Shown: positions 52,128 through 61,716, counted from the stretch's first letter. The stretch: 64,000 nucleotides of DNA from Flavobacterium tyrosinilyticum (GCF_023656565.1 NZ_JAMOKG010000004.1:310001-374000); one strand, 5' to 3'. Numbers and translations: made by a program. Notes: generated by a model not told the origin, from the letters alone.

Positions 52128-52886
52128 TTACTTTCTTTTACGAGCGTCTGGTTTTCCACCTTTGTTAAAGTTAGATTTGCCTCTAGGAGCATCTCCACCT
52201 TTTCCACCACCTGTACCAGATTGTTTTTTGTCCATTCCAGCAAGTGGAGAAAGTTCTCTCTTACCGTAAACTTCACCTTTCATGATCCACACTTTGATCC
52301 CCATTCTACCGTAAGTAGTGTGAGCTTCAGCAAGTGCATAATCAATGTCAGCTCTGAAAGTTGATAGAGGAATTCTACCTTCTTTGAAACCTTCCGAACG
52401 CGCCATCTCAGCACCATTCAAACGACCAGAAATCAAAACTTTGATACCTTCAGCGTTCATACGCATAGAAGCAGCAATAGCCATTTTGATTGCACGTCTA
52501 TAAGAAATACGGCTTTCGATTTGACGAGCGATGCTTGTCGCCACAAGATAAGCATCTAACTCAGGTCTTTTAATTTCAAAGATGTTGATTTGAACCTCTT
52601 TGTCAGTAACTTTCTTAAGTTCTTCTTTTAACTTGTCTACCTCTTGTCCACCTTTTCCAATAATGATACCAGGTCTAGCAGTAGTGATAGTAACGGTTAC
52701 AAGTTTCAAAGTTCTCTCGATGATTACTTTTGATACACTAGCTTTTGATAAACGAGCGTGGATATACTTTCTGATTTTGTGATCTTCGGCAAGTTTATCA
52801 CCGTAATCATTTCCACCATACCAGTTTGAGTCCCATCCTCTGATGATACCAAGTCTATTTCCAATTGGATTTGTCTTTTGTCCCAT
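52128..52886 (-). CDS. rpsC: 30S ribosomal protein S3
   Basis: The 252-residue protein starts MGQKTNPIGNRLGIIRGWDS, has a KH domain with RPGIIIGKGGQEVDKLKEEL and the S3 signature in ISGRLNGAEMARSEGFKEGR. The glycine- and lysine-rich tail (about 225-252) extends beyond E. coli S3. It follows rplV after 5 bp. Confidence 0.98.
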   Translation of the reverse strand: MGQKTNPIGNRLGIIRGWDSNWYGGNDYGDKLAEDHKIRKYIHARLSKASVSKVIIERTLKLVTVTITTARPGIIIGKGGQEVDKLKEELKKVTDKEVQINIFEIKRPELDAYLVATSIARQIESRISYRRAIKMAIAASMRMNAEGIKVLISGRLNGAEMARSEGFKEGRIPLSTFRADIDYALAEAHTTYGRMGIKVWIMKGEVYGKRELSPLAGMDKKQSGTGGGKGGDAPRGKSNFNKGGKPDARKRK

Positions 52887-52891
52887 GCTGC

Positions 52892-53305
52892 TTAAGAATT
52901 GCTTTGTGTGTTATTGATAGCTCCAAGCACGATTGTTACGTGATTAGAACGTTTTCTTATTCTGTGTGCACGACCTTGTGGAGCTGGACGAAGTCTTTTT
53001 AACATCATTCCACCATCTACTCTGATCTCTTTAACAAATAATCCAGCCTCTTCTAAATTACCTTCACTATTTTTTTGCTCCCAGTTATTGATTGCAGACA
53101 ATAATAGTTTTTCTAATTTTCTTGAAGCTTCTTTAGAACTGAATCTTAAAATGTTAAGTGCTCTTTCTACCTTCTGACCTCTTACCAAGTCCGCTACTAA
53201 GCGCATTTTTCTAGGTGAAGTAGGGCAGTTATTCAATTTTGCGAAAGCGATAGACTTATTAGCCTCTTTTCTCGCATCTGCTGTTTCTCTTTTACGAACT
53301 CCCAT
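52892..53305 (-). CDS. rplV: 50S ribosomal protein L22
   Basis: The 137-residue protein has LNNCPTSPRKMRLVADLVRG and the tunnel-loop region GGMMLKRLRPAPQGRAHRIR, the L22 signature. It lines the nascent-peptide tunnel. It follows rpsS after 8 bp. Confidence 0.98.
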   Translation of the reverse strand: MGVRKRETADARKEANKSIAFAKLNNCPTSPRKMRLVADLVRGQKVERALNILRFSSKEASRKLEKLLLSAINNWEQKNSEGNLEEAGLFVKEIRVDGGMMLKRLRPAPQGRAHRIRKRSNHVTIVLGAINNTQSNS

Positions 53306-53313
53306 TGCTTCTT

Positions 53314-53592
53314 TTATTTTTTACCTTTATTTTTTGCTCCAGCATGACCTCTAAAAGATCTAGTTGGCGAAAACTCTCCTAATTTGTGACCTACCATGTT
53401 TTCTGTTACGTAAACTGGTACAAATTGACGACCGTTATGAACTGCGATAGTTTGTCCAACGAAATCTGGAGTAATCATTGAAGCTCTAGACCAAGTCTTA
53501 ACAACTGCATTTTTACCACTTTCTACGTTTTCTTGAACTTTCTTGTCTAATTTATAATGAACGAAAGGTCCTTTTTTTAATGAACGTGCCAT
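53314..53592 (-). CDS. rpsS: 30S ribosomal protein S19
   Basis: The 92-residue protein has MARSLKKGPFVHYKLDKKVQ and GHKLGEFSPTRSFRGHAG, the S19 signature in the head of the small subunit. It follows rplB after 6 bp. Confidence 0.98.
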   Translation of the reverse strand: MARSLKKGPFVHYKLDKKVQENVESGKNAVVKTWSRASMITPDFVGQTIAVHNGRQFVPVYVTENMVGHKLGEFSPTRSFRGHAGAKNKGKK

Positions 53593-53598
53593 ATCTTA

Positions 53599-54423
53599 TT
53601 ATTTCTTTCTACGTTCTACGATATACTTGTTACTCGGGTTTTTCTTAGAACGAGTTCTGTAACCTTTAGCTGGCAATCCGTTTCTTGAACGTGGGTGCCC
53701 TCCAGAAGAACGTCCTTCACCACCTCCCATAGGGTGATCAACTGGGTTCATCGCTACTGGTCTAGTTCTAGGTCTTCTTCCTAACCATCTTGTTCTACCT
53801 GCTTTTCCAGATACAACTAATTGATGGTCAGAGTTAGAAACAGCTCCAATCGTAGCCGAACAAGTTAACAAGATTAATCTTGTCTCACCAGAAGGCATTT
53901 TAATTGTTGCATATTTCCCGTCTCTTGCCATTAACTGAGCAAAAGTTCCAGCTGAACGAGCGATAACCGCTCCTTGTCCTGGACGTAACTCAATACAAGA
54001 TATAACAGTTCCAAGAGGAATTCTGCTTAAAGGTAATGTATTACCGATTTCTGGTTGAGACTCTGGTCCAGAAACTAATTTCTGACCAACTTTCAATCCA
54101 TTTTGTGCGATAATATAAGTTTTCTCTCCATCAGCGTAAGCCAATAAAGCGATAAATGCAGTACGATTTGGATCATATTCAATTGATTTCACTGTAGCTG
54201 GAATTCCATCTTTAGTTCTTTTGAAATCAATAATACGATATCTCTGCTTGTGACCACCACCCGTATAACGCATGGTCATCTTTCCTTGACTATTTCTACC
54301 TCCTGAGTTTTTTATCGGCGCTATCAATGAGCGTTCCGGCTTATCAGTTGTAATAGCGTCATAACCATTCACAACTCTAAATCGCTGACCCGGGGTAATA
54401 GGTTTTAATTTTCTTACTGACAT
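53599..54423 (-). CDS. rplB: 50S ribosomal protein L2
   Basis: The 274-residue protein has the L2 sequences GRNSQGKMTMRYTGGGHKQR and the C-terminal signature PVAMNPVDHPMGGGEGRSSG. L2 is needed for subunit joining and the peptidyl-transferase centre. It follows rplW after 9 bp. Confidence 0.98.
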   Translation of the reverse strand: MSVRKLKPITPGQRFRVVNGYDAITTDKPERSLIAPIKNSGGRNSQGKMTMRYTGGGHKQRYRIIDFKRTKDGIPATVKSIEYDPNRTAFIALLAYADGEKTYIIAQNGLKVGQKLVSGPESQPEIGNTLPLSRIPLGTVISCIELRPGQGAVIARSAGTFAQLMARDGKYATIKMPSGETRLILLTCSATIGAVSNSDHQLVVSGKAGRTRWLGRRPRTRPVAMNPVDHPMGGGEGRSSGGHPRSRNGLPAKGYRTRSKKNPSNKYIVERRKK

Positions 54424-54432
54424 TTTTCTATC

Positions 54433-54723
54433 TTAGATATTGTTGTAAAAATCAATTGTTTCTCCTTCTTGTACTTGTACAATTGCTTTTTTATAAGCAT
54501 TTGTCTTTCCACTGATTAAACCACTTTTAGTGTATTTAGTAGATCTATCTGGTCTCACATTCATTGTGTTAACAGAAACGATAGTTACTCCATAAGCAGC
54601 TTCAACAGCTTTCTTAATCTCAACTTTGTTTGCTTTTTTGTTAACAACGAATCCGAAACGGTTTAGAACTTCACTTTCTTTGGTTACTTTTTCCGTTACT
54701 ATAGGTCTAATAATAATGCTCAT
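54433..54723 (-). CDS. rplW: 50S ribosomal protein L23
   Basis: The 96-residue protein has IIRPIVTEKVTKESEVLNRF and VEIKKAVEAAYGVTIVSVNT, standard for L23, which docks trigger factor and SRP at the tunnel exit. It follows rplD after 7 bp. Confidence 0.97.
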   Translation of the reverse strand: MSIIIRPIVTEKVTKESEVLNRFGFVVNKKANKVEIKKAVEAAYGVTIVSVNTMNVRPDRSTKYTKSGLISGKTNAYKKAIVQVQEGETIDFYNNI

Positions 54724-54730
54724 ATTCCTA

Positions 54731-55360
54731 TTATTTACTTAAATTTTCTTCAATTAACTCTAAAGAACCTTCCAAAAGCACTAAATTATTAGCGTTTAAT
54801 ATTGCGTAAGTGCTTAATTCTGAGCTAGTTACGACGTTTGAAGCCTTTAAATTACGTGACGACAAATATACATTTTTATTTGACTCACCCAACACAAATA
54901 AAGATTTTTTATTCTCTAACCCTAAAGCTTTCAAAACGTTAATGAAATTTTTAGTGTTTGGTGCTTCAAAATTAAAGTCTTCTAAAACTACGATATTTGA
55001 CTCTTTTGCTTTGATCGAGAAAGCTGATTTTCTAGCTAATCTCTTTAAGCCTTTATTCAATTTGAATGAATAACTTCTTGGTCTTGGTCCGAAAACTGTT
55101 CCACCACCTTTAAACAATGGATTCTTAACACTTCCTGCACGCGCAGTACCAGTTCCTTTTTGTTTTTTAATCTTACGCGTACTTCCAGTTACTTCAGCTC
55201 TTTCTTTAGCTTTGTGAGTACCTTGTCTTTGATTAGCAAGATATTGCTTAACATCAAGATATACTGCGTGATTGTTTGGCTCAATTGCGAATACTGAATC
55301 AGAAAGTTGAACTTTTCTACCAGTATCTTTTCCGTTGAAATCTAATACTTTTACTTCCAT
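54731..55360 (-). CDS. rplD: 50S ribosomal protein L4
   Basis: From the ATG at 55360 the protein has 209 residues and the L4 features VKQYLANQRQGTHKAKERAE, the basic loop KKQKGTGTARAGSVKNPLFK and FGPRPRSYSFKLNKGLKRLA. A longer frame opens at 55405, but its first 15 residues overlap rplC and are not L4-like. I chose the start MEVKVLDFNGK, which overlaps the rplC stop in a TAATG arrangement. Confidence 0.96.
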   Translation of the reverse strand: MEVKVLDFNGKDTGRKVQLSDSVFAIEPNNHAVYLDVKQYLANQRQGTHKAKERAEVTGSTRKIKKQKGTGTARAGSVKNPLFKGGGTVFGPRPRSYSFKLNKGLKRLARKSAFSIKAKESNIVVLEDFNFEAPNTKNFINVLKALGLENKKSLFVLGESNKNVYLSSRNLKASNVVTSSELSTYAILNANNLVLLEGSLELIEENLSK

Positions 55361-55977
55361 TACTTCTGAATGATTACATAAGAGTTTTTGTGCCCAGGAA
55401 CGCATCCTTTAACAACAAGTAGATTCTTATCAGCAACTACTTTTAAAACTCTAAGGTTTTGAATTTTTACATTTTCTCCTCCCATTCTTCCAGCCATACG
55501 CATTCCTTTGAACACTCTAGATGGATAAGAAGAAGCTCCTACAGAACCTGGCGCTCTTAAACGGTTGTGCTGACCATGAGTAGCTTGTCCAACACCACCA
55601 AAACCGTGACGTTTAACAACACCCTGGAAACCTTTACCTTTAGACACACCTTGCACATCCACAAATTCTCCTTCTGCAAAAATAGTAACATCTACAAGAT
55701 CTCCTAATTTTTGTTCAGTTGCAAAATCCTGAAATTCAACGACTTTTTTCTTAGCAACAGTTCCAGCTTTTTTAAAGTGCCCTAAAGCAGCTTTAGTAGA
55801 ATGTTTCTCGTTTTTGTCATCGAAACCAAGTTGCAACGCTTCATACCCGTCAACCTCTTTGGTTCTGACTTGGGTAACAACGCATGGACCAGCTTCGATT
55901 ACTGTACAAGGAATGTTTTTCCCGTTTTCATCAAAGATACTAGTCATGCCGATTTTCTTACCAATTAACCCAGACAT
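55360..55977 (-). CDS. rplC: 50S ribosomal protein L3
   Basis: The 205-residue protein has MSGLIGKKIGMTSIFDENGK and the L3 signature in KRHGFGGVGQATHGQHNRLR. It is the first gene after the promoter at 56047-56078 and overlaps rplD by one base. It is separated from rpsJ by 404 bp. Confidence 0.98.
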   Translation of the reverse strand: MSGLIGKKIGMTSIFDENGKNIPCTVIEAGPCVVTQVRTKEVDGYEALQLGFDDKNEKHSTKAALGHFKKAGTVAKKKVVEFQDFATEQKLGDLVDVTIFAEGEFVDVQGVSKGKGFQGVVKRHGFGGVGQATHGQHNRLRAPGSVGASSYPSRVFKGMRMAGRMGGENVKIQNLRVLKVVADKNLLVVKGCVPGHKNSYVIIQK

Positions 55978-56328
55978 AAATATTAATTATTAATTACTAA
56001 AATTCCCTTCAATTTGAAAATAACAGAAATTTCCAAACAGGGAGTGCAAAAGTAGACATTAAAAACGAATATACCAAACAGTTGTAAAAATTAAATCGCT
56101 CATAATCAAAATCCAAGCACCAAAACAACACCAAAACCAACTTTAATCACAATAAAATTTGAGTCTGTTTTTTCAATCTTCAAGCAACCCAATCATAACA
56201 ATTAATTAATAAAATCACAACAAAAAAAACTCGCACCCCTTTAAAACAAAGGCTTTTACAAAAAAGTAAAATTTTTATAAAATAAAAAAAATTAAATTTC
56301 ACAAACTAAAAACAACTTTTTAAAACAA
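55978..56328. other. Gap between rplC and the rpsJ terminator
   Basis: This AT-rich stretch carries the rplC promoter at 56047-56078. The leader it would produce (about 60 nt) contains the short palindrome TTCAATTTGAA but no stable hairpin that I can see. Between 56100 and 56328 I see no gene, RNA or repeat, only very A-rich sequence. Confidence 0.6.
56047..56078 (-). promoter_or_regulatory. Promoter of the rplC-rplQ operon
   Basis: TTTG (56078-56075), a 20-nt spacer counted from TTG and TACTTTTG (56054-56047) on the minus strand match both promoter elements. Transcription should start near 56040, about 63 nt before rplC. Confidence 0.72.
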
Positions 56329-56359
56329 AAAAAGCGAGACAAAAAATGCCTCGCTTTTT
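56321..56359 (-). terminator. Terminator after rpsJ
   Basis: AAAAAGCGAG (56329-56338) pairs with CTCGCTTTTT (56350-56359) around an 11-nt loop and the minus-strand transcript continues with T residues. It separates the rpsL-rpsG-fusA-rpsJ unit from rplC. Confidence 0.9.
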
Positions 56360-56381
56360 ATATAAAAAAATATAAAAAAAA

Positions 56382-56687
56382 TTATACTTTAATCTCAACT
56401 TCAACTCCACTTGGCAATTCAAGTTTCATTAAAGCATCAATAGTTTTAGATGAAGATGAATAAATATCAATCAATCTCTTGTATGACATTACCTCAAATT
56501 GCTCTCTCGCTTTTTTGTTAACGTGCGGAGAACGTAATACAGTGAAAAGTTTTTTGTGAGTTGGCAACGGAATTGGACCTGTTACAACCGCTCCAGTAGT
56601 TTTTACTGTTTTTACGATCTTTTCAGCAGATTTATCCACCAACATGTGATCGTAAGATTTTAGTTTTATTCTGATTTTTTGACTCAT
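56382..56687 (-). CDS. rpsJ: 30S ribosomal protein S10
   Basis: The 101-residue protein has IRIKLKSYDHMLVDKSAEKI and the S10 signature TGPIPLPTHKKLFTVLRSPH. It also acts with NusB in rRNA antitermination. It lies 10 bp after fusA, so here S10 belongs to the str unit rather than heading the S10 unit. Confidence 0.98.
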   Translation of the reverse strand: MSQKIRIKLKSYDHMLVDKSAEKIVKTVKTTGAVVTGPIPLPTHKKLFTVLRSPHVNKKAREQFEVMSYKRLIDIYSSSSKTIDALMKLELPSGVEVEIKV

Positions 56688-56697
56688 TTTCTTAAAA

Positions 56698-58854
56698 TTA
56701 AGCGTTACCTTTTGCTTTTTTGATTACCTCTTCTGAAATATTAGAAGGTGTTTCTGCATAGTGAGAAAACTCCATTGTTGAAGTTGCTCTACCAGAAGAT
56801 AGTGTTCTTAATGTAGTTACATAACCAAACATTTCTGATAAAGGCACGTCAGCTTTGATAGTCTTAGCACCATTTCTATCACCCATGTCATTAACTTGAC
56901 CTCTACGACGGTTCAAATCACCTACGATATCACCCATGTTTTCTTCTGGAGTAATAACCTCGATTTTCATGATTGGCTCAAGAATAACAGCTCCAGCAGC
57001 ACGTCCTGACTCTTTATAACCCATTCTAGCAGCTAATTCAAAAGAAAGAGCATCAGAATCCACAGGGTGGAAAGATCCGTCTAATAAAGTTACCTTCAAA
57101 CTATCAACAGCGTATCCAGCTAATGGACCTGTTTTCATAGCCTCACGGAAACCTTTTTCAACAGCAGGGATATATTCTTTAGGAACGTTACCACCTTTTA
57201 CCTCATTAACAAACTGCAATCCTACAGGAACTTTACCATCAACTTCATCAGCAGGCTCGATTCTAAATACGATATCACCGAATTTACCACGACCTCCAGA
57301 TTGTTTTTTGTAAGTTTCTCTATGCTGAGCAGATTTAGTAAACGCCTCTTTATATTCTACTTGTGGCTCACCTTGGTTAACCTCTACTTTAAACTCACGT
57401 TTCATACGATCAACTAAGATATCTAAGTGAAGCTCACCCATACCAGAAATAATAGTTTGACCAGAAGCCTCATCAGTTCTTACTGTAAACGTTGGATCTT
57501 CCTCAGCTAATTTAGCCAAAGCCATACCCATTTTATCAACGTCAGCTTTAGTTTTAGGCTCAATAGCAATACCAATTACCGGCTCTGGGAATTTCATAGA
57601 TTCCAAGATAATTGGACTCTTTTCATCACACAAAGTATCTCCTGTTTTGATATCTTTAAATCCTACAGCAGCTCCAATATCTCCAGCCTCAATAAATTCG
57701 ATTGGATTTTGTTTGTTAGCGTGCATTTGGTAAATACGAGAAATTCTCTCTTTGTTACCAGAACGAGTATTTAAAACATAAGAACCAGCATCTAAACGCC
57801 CAGAGTAAGCACGGAAGAAAGCTAAACGACCTACGAATGGATCTGTAGCAATTTTAAATGCCAAAGCAGCAAACGGCTCTTTTACATCTGGACGACGTAA
57901 GATTTTAGTTTGATCTTCTTCTAATAATTCAGCATCGTCAGGGTGAATTCCTTCAATACCTTCTTTATCTAATGGAGATGGTAAATACTTACAAACAGCA
58001 TCTAACATAAATTGAACTCCTTTGTTTTTGAAAGAAGAACCAGCAAGCATAGGAATGATTGCCATATCGATAGTTGCAGCTCTTAAAGCATTGTTGATTT
58101 CTTCCTCTGTAATAGAGTTTTCATCTTCCATGTATTTATCCAAAAGATTTTCATCATAAGTTGCAATCTCTTCGATAAGGATAGAACGGTAGTGCTTTAC
58201 ATCATCAACCATATCAGCTGGAATATCAACGATATCAAAAGTAGCTCCTTGAGTTTCATCATGCCATACAATAGCTTGATTTTTAACTAAGTCAACAATC
58301 CCTTTGAAATCTGCTTCATCACCAATAGGCAAAGTAATTGCAACCGCATTCGATTTCAACATATCTTTAACCTGTCCGCATACAGCTAAGAAGTTAGCAC
58401 CTTGACGGTCCATTTTATTTACGAATCCCATACGAGGAACTCTATATTGATCAGCAAGTCTCCAGTTAGTTTCTGATTGAGGCTCAACACCATCAACAGC
58501 ACTAAATAAGAAAACCAAACCATCAAGTACACGTAAAGAACGGTTTACCTCTACAGTAAAGTCAACGTGCCCAGGAGTATCAATAATATTAAAGTGGTAC
58601 GGTAATGATTCTGGAATAACCTTACCTTGTACAGTTGGAAAATTCCAAGTACAAGTTGTAGCAGCAGAAGTAATTGTAATACCTCTTTCTTGCTCTTGAG
58701 CCATCCAGTCCATTGTTGCAGCACCATCGTGCACCTCACCAATTTTGTGTGACTTTCCAGTATAAAAAAGAATACGCTCAGTTGTTGTTGTTTTACCAGC
58801 ATCAATGTGAGCAGCGATTCCGATATTTCTTGTATATTTTAAATCTCTAGCCAT
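56698..58854 (-). CDS. fusA: Elongation factor G
   Basis: The 718-residue protein has the GTPase motifs GIAAHIDAGKTTTTERILFY (G1, near 12-31), DTPGHVDF (G3) and NKMDRQGA (G4), then domains II to V ending with MFGYVTTLRTLSSGRATSTM. It moves tRNA and mRNA after peptide-bond formation. It lies 10 bp after rpsG. No tuf gene follows, unlike E. coli. Confidence 0.98.
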   Translation of the reverse strand: MARDLKYTRNIGIAAHIDAGKTTTTERILFYTGKSHKIGEVHDGAATMDWMAQEQERGITITSAATTCTWNFPTVQGKVIPESLPYHFNIIDTPGHVDFTVEVNRSLRVLDGLVFLFSAVDGVEPQSETNWRLADQYRVPRMGFVNKMDRQGANFLAVCGQVKDMLKSNAVAITLPIGDEADFKGIVDLVKNQAIVWHDETQGATFDIVDIPADMVDDVKHYRSILIEEIATYDENLLDKYMEDENSITEEEINNALRAATIDMAIIPMLAGSSFKNKGVQFMLDAVCKYLPSPLDKEGIEGIHPDDAELLEEDQTKILRRPDVKEPFAALAFKIATDPFVGRLAFFRAYSGRLDAGSYVLNTRSGNKERISRIYQMHANKQNPIEFIEAGDIGAAVGFKDIKTGDTLCDEKSPIILESMKFPEPVIGIAIEPKTKADVDKMGMALAKLAEEDPTFTVRTDEASGQTIISGMGELHLDILVDRMKREFKVEVNQGEPQVEYKEAFTKSAQHRETYKKQSGGRGKFGDIVFRIEPADEVDGKVPVGLQFVNEVKGGNVPKEYIPAVEKGFREAMKTGPLAGYAVDSLKVTLLDGSFHPVDSDALSFELAARMGYKESGRAAGAVILEPIMKIEVITPEENMGDIVGDLNRRRGQVNDMGDRNGAKTIKADVPLSEMFGYVTTLRTLSSGRATSTMEFSHYAETPSNISEEVIKKAKGNA

Positions 58855-58864
58855 TTCTTACGAA

Positions 58865-59341
58865 TTAAAATCTAAAGTGAGAGAATGCTTTATTAGCTTC
58901 TGCCATTTTGTGAGTATCCATTCTTTTCTTAACCGCAGCACCTTCTTCTTTAGCAGCAGCTAAACACTCAGAAGCTAAACGTTGTGCCATAGATTTTTCA
59001 TTTCTTCTTCTAGAATAAAGTATTAACCACTTCATTGCCATAGAAATTTTTCTGTCTGGACGAATCTGCATTGGAATTTGGAATGTAGCTCCACCAACTC
59101 TACGGCTACGTACTTCTACGTGAGGCATAACGTTAGTTAAAGCATCTTTCCAGATCTCTAATGAAGTTTTCTCATCATTTTGCTTTTTAGTTTCTATGAT
59201 ATCAATTGCATCATAAAATACTTTAAAAGCTGTAGATTTCTTACCATCCCACATTAAGTTGTTCACAAAACGTGTAACTAATTGGTCATTAAACCTTGGA
59301 TCCGGTAAAAGTGGTCTTTTCTTTGCCGCTCTTTTTCTCAT
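58865..59341 (-). CDS. rpsG: 30S ribosomal protein S7
   Basis: The 158-residue protein has MRKRAAKKRPLLPDPRFNDQ and VEVRSRRVGGATFQIPMQIR, both typical of S7, which starts head assembly of the small subunit. It follows rpsL after 24 bp. Confidence 0.98.
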   Translation of the reverse strand: MRKRAAKKRPLLPDPRFNDQLVTRFVNNLMWDGKKSTAFKVFYDAIDIIETKKQNDEKTSLEIWKDALTNVMPHVEVRSRRVGGATFQIPMQIRPDRKISMAMKWLILYSRRRNEKSMAQRLASECLAAAKEEGAAVKKRMDTHKMAEANKAFSHFRF

Positions 59342-59365
59342 GTCTTTTTCTTAAAAGTTTTTAAA

Positions 59366-59749
59366 TTACTTTTTTGCTTCTTTTGGGCGTTTAGCACCGT
59401 ACTTAGATCTTCTTTGCGTTCTTCCTGCAACACCTGACGTATCAAGAGCTCCACGAACGATATGATATCTAACACCTGGTAAATCTTTTACCCTTCCACC
59501 TCGCACTAATACTATCGAGTGCTCTTGTAGATTATGTCCTTCACCTGGGATGTAAGCATTCACCTCATTACCATTTGTCAAACGTACACGCGCAACTTTA
59601 CGCATTGCAGAGTTTGGTTTTTTTGGTGTAGTAGTGTAAACACGCGTACAAACCCCTCTTCTTTGAGGACAAGAATCTAAAGCAACCGATTTACTCTTCT
59701 TAGTGATCTGAGTTCTTCCTGTTCTTACTAATTGTTGAATTGTTGGCAT
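59366..59749 (-). CDS. rpsL: 30S ribosomal protein S12
   Basis: The 127-residue protein has MPTIQQLVRTGRTQITKKSK, TTPKKPNSAMRKVARVRLTN and the signature LVRGGRVKDLPGVRYHIVRG. The lysines linked to streptomycin response in other bacteria are present in the TPKKPN and RVKDLPG segments, i.e. the wild-type state. It is the first gene of the str operon and has a full-consensus promoter. Confidence 0.98.
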   Translation of the reverse strand: MPTIQQLVRTGRTQITKKSKSVALDSCPQRRGVCTRVYTTTPKKPNSAMRKVARVRLTNGNEVNAYIPGEGHNLQEHSIVLVRGGRVKDLPGVRYHIVRGALDTSGVAGRTQRRSKYGAKRPKEAKK

Positions 59750-59802
59750 AATTAATACTAAAAATTATTATGTTTATTAAATTCCCGCTTTTTACGGGGT
59801 TG

Positions 59803-59833
59803 CAAATGTATAAAATAATTTTCACTATACAAA
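59803..59833 (-). promoter_or_regulatory. Promoter of the str operon (rpsL)
   Basis: TTTG (59833-59830), a 19-nt spacer and TACATTTG (59810-59803) on the minus strand match the Bacteroidota pattern. The transcript would start near 59796, about 47 nt before rpsL. Confidence 0.72.
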
Positions 59834-59931
59834 CGTTAAATCATTAATTTTCAACAACATTATTTATATCTATGATTTCACAAAGAAACATTAGATATTT
59901 GCTTTACATTTAACTAACAAAACAATTGCTT

Positions 59932-61632
59932 TTGAAACAATTACATTACATACTCATTTTACTTCTATCATCAAATTGTTTTGCGCAATCTTTCTACCTT
60001 AATATAACTGGAATAAACAAAAAACAAGATCAAACTATTGACTCCATTTTTTACATAAAAAAACATCCAAACATAAAATCACTAAACAATGAAATTTCAA
60101 CAGTAACAAACAAACTAGCAAAACAAGGCTATATAGACGCTAAAACATTAGAAAACAAAAAGGCAAACGACAGCACTTATACTATTTTAATAGACTTGCA
60201 AACTAGAATAAAAGAGATACATATATATATAGGTATAAATAGTTTTTTTTACCACTCAAAAACAATAACAAAAGACAGCATAATAATACCCTATACAGAA
60301 CTTGAAAATTTCTTAAATCAAAAAATATCAGACAACGAAAAAGCAGGATTTGCATTTTCTAAAATCAAACTTGAAAACATTAAAAAAAAGAATTCAATAA
60401 TTTACGCTGATTTAAATTTCGATTCCGAAAAAAAAAGAACCTTAAATTCAATTATTGTAAATTACACAAACCCTTCTCTGAAAGACTATTTTCCAAAAGG
60501 AGCGCTTAAACAATTAAACAAAAAATACCTAAACAAAACTTTTAATCAAGAAACTGTCAAAAAACTTTATGACGATATTAATAGTTTTGAATTTGTTTCA
60601 CAGCCCAAGTATCCCGAAATCTTATTCACTTCAGATTCGACCAAAATCTACATTTATCTTGACAAAAGAAAAGCGAACAATTTTGATGGATATATTGGTT
60701 TTTCAAATGACGAAAACAAAAAGTTAATTCTAAATGGTTATTTGGACATTTCACTAACAAACATATTACGAGCTGGCGAAAAATTTTCTCTTTATTGGAA
60801 AAGCGACGGAAACCAACAAAAAACCTTCAACACAAAACTTGAAATCCCCTATCTGTTTCAATCTCCACTTGGAATAAAAGCACAACTAAACATCTTCAAA
60901 CAAGACAGCACATTTCAGAACACTAAAACAGACATCAATCTTGGCTACTATTTAAATCACAATTCCAAGATCTACCTTGGCTACCAATCTACCGAATCAA
61001 GCGATATTCAAAACATCAATAATTCTACTATTAGTGATTTCAACAATTCCTACTTCACTTCAACATACGAATACAAAAAAACGGACTCCAATAACAGCCT
61101 CATGCCTGGAAAAGCATTTTTAAGTTCGATAATAGGCCTTGGAAAAAGAGAAACAAATAATGATCTTGAAACAGCAGATCCTAGCAAACAATTTTATATA
61201 AATGTAAATGCCGCATACAATTTCGAACTTAATAACAAGAATTTCATTAACATAAATTCTCAAAGTTGCTATTTAGACAGCAAAAATTATATTACCAATG
61301 AATTATTTCGATTTGGAGGTATGAATTCAATCAGAGGATTTTCAGAAAACAGTCTACAGGCAAATTTTTATTCTGCATTTCTTACAGAATACAGATATAT
61401 GTTTTCAAAAAGCGCTTACATCCATTCTATAGCCGATTATGCTATATATCAAGACTTAACCAATATTTCAAATCCTAAAAAAATTAAGAATTTAATAGGA
61501 ATCGGCATAGGTGTAGGAATAGAAACAAAAAACGGAATTTTACGAATTATTCTCACGAATGGACAACAAAATCAACAGGAAATACAATTATATAACACTA
61601 TCGTAAACATATGTTATAATGTTAAATTTTAG
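59932..61632 (+). CDS. Omp85/BamA-TamA-like outer-membrane protein with TTG start
   Basis: The protein has about 566 residues, with a signal peptide (KQLHYILILLLSSNCFAQ), an N-terminal region of POTRA-like segments to about residue 240, and a C-terminal beta-barrel. The barrel shows alternating aromatic strands and the family motif GMNSIRGFSENSL (RGF of loop 6). There is no ATG at the start; TTG at 59932 (giving MKQL) or TTG at 59926 (giving MLLKQL) are the candidates, and I prefer 59932. It probably inserts or secretes outer-membrane proteins. It is shorter than BamA and ends 84 bp before the SusC gene. Confidence 0.85.
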   Translation: MKQLHYILILLLSSNCFAQSFYLNITGINKKQDQTIDSIFYIKKHPNIKSLNNEISTVTNKLAKQGYIDAKTLENKKANDSTYTILIDLQTRIKEIHIYIGINSFFYHSKTITKDSIIIPYTELENFLNQKISDNEKAGFAFSKIKLENIKKKNSIIYADLNFDSEKKRTLNSIIVNYTNPSLKDYFPKGALKQLNKKYLNKTFNQETVKKLYDDINSFEFVSQPKYPEILFTSDSTKIYIYLDKRKANNFDGYIGFSNDENKKLILNGYLDISLTNILRAGEKFSLYWKSDGNQQKTFNTKLEIPYLFQSPLGIKAQLNIFKQDSTFQNTKTDINLGYYLNHNSKIYLGYQSTESSDIQNINNSTISDFNNSYFTSTYEYKKTDSNNSLMPGKAFLSSIIGLGKRETNNDLETADPSKQFYINVNAAYNFELNNKNFININSQSCYLDSKNYITNELFRFGGMNSIRGFSENSLQANFYSAFLTEYRYMFSKSAYIHSIADYAIYQDLTNISNPKKIKNLIGIGIGVGIETKNGILRIILTNGQQNQQEIQLYNTIVNICYNVKF

Positions 61633-61716
61633 GGTTTACCAAAAAAAATATTTTTTTTATTAGGAAAGTTAACAAATTATTAAGAGTTTTGCGATACTAA
61701 TTCAAAATATTTAAAA

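Noticed and set aside
55361..55405. Upstream start of rplD at 55405
   Set aside because: It lies inside rplC and adds residues not seen in L4; the coupled ATG at 55360 fits the family.
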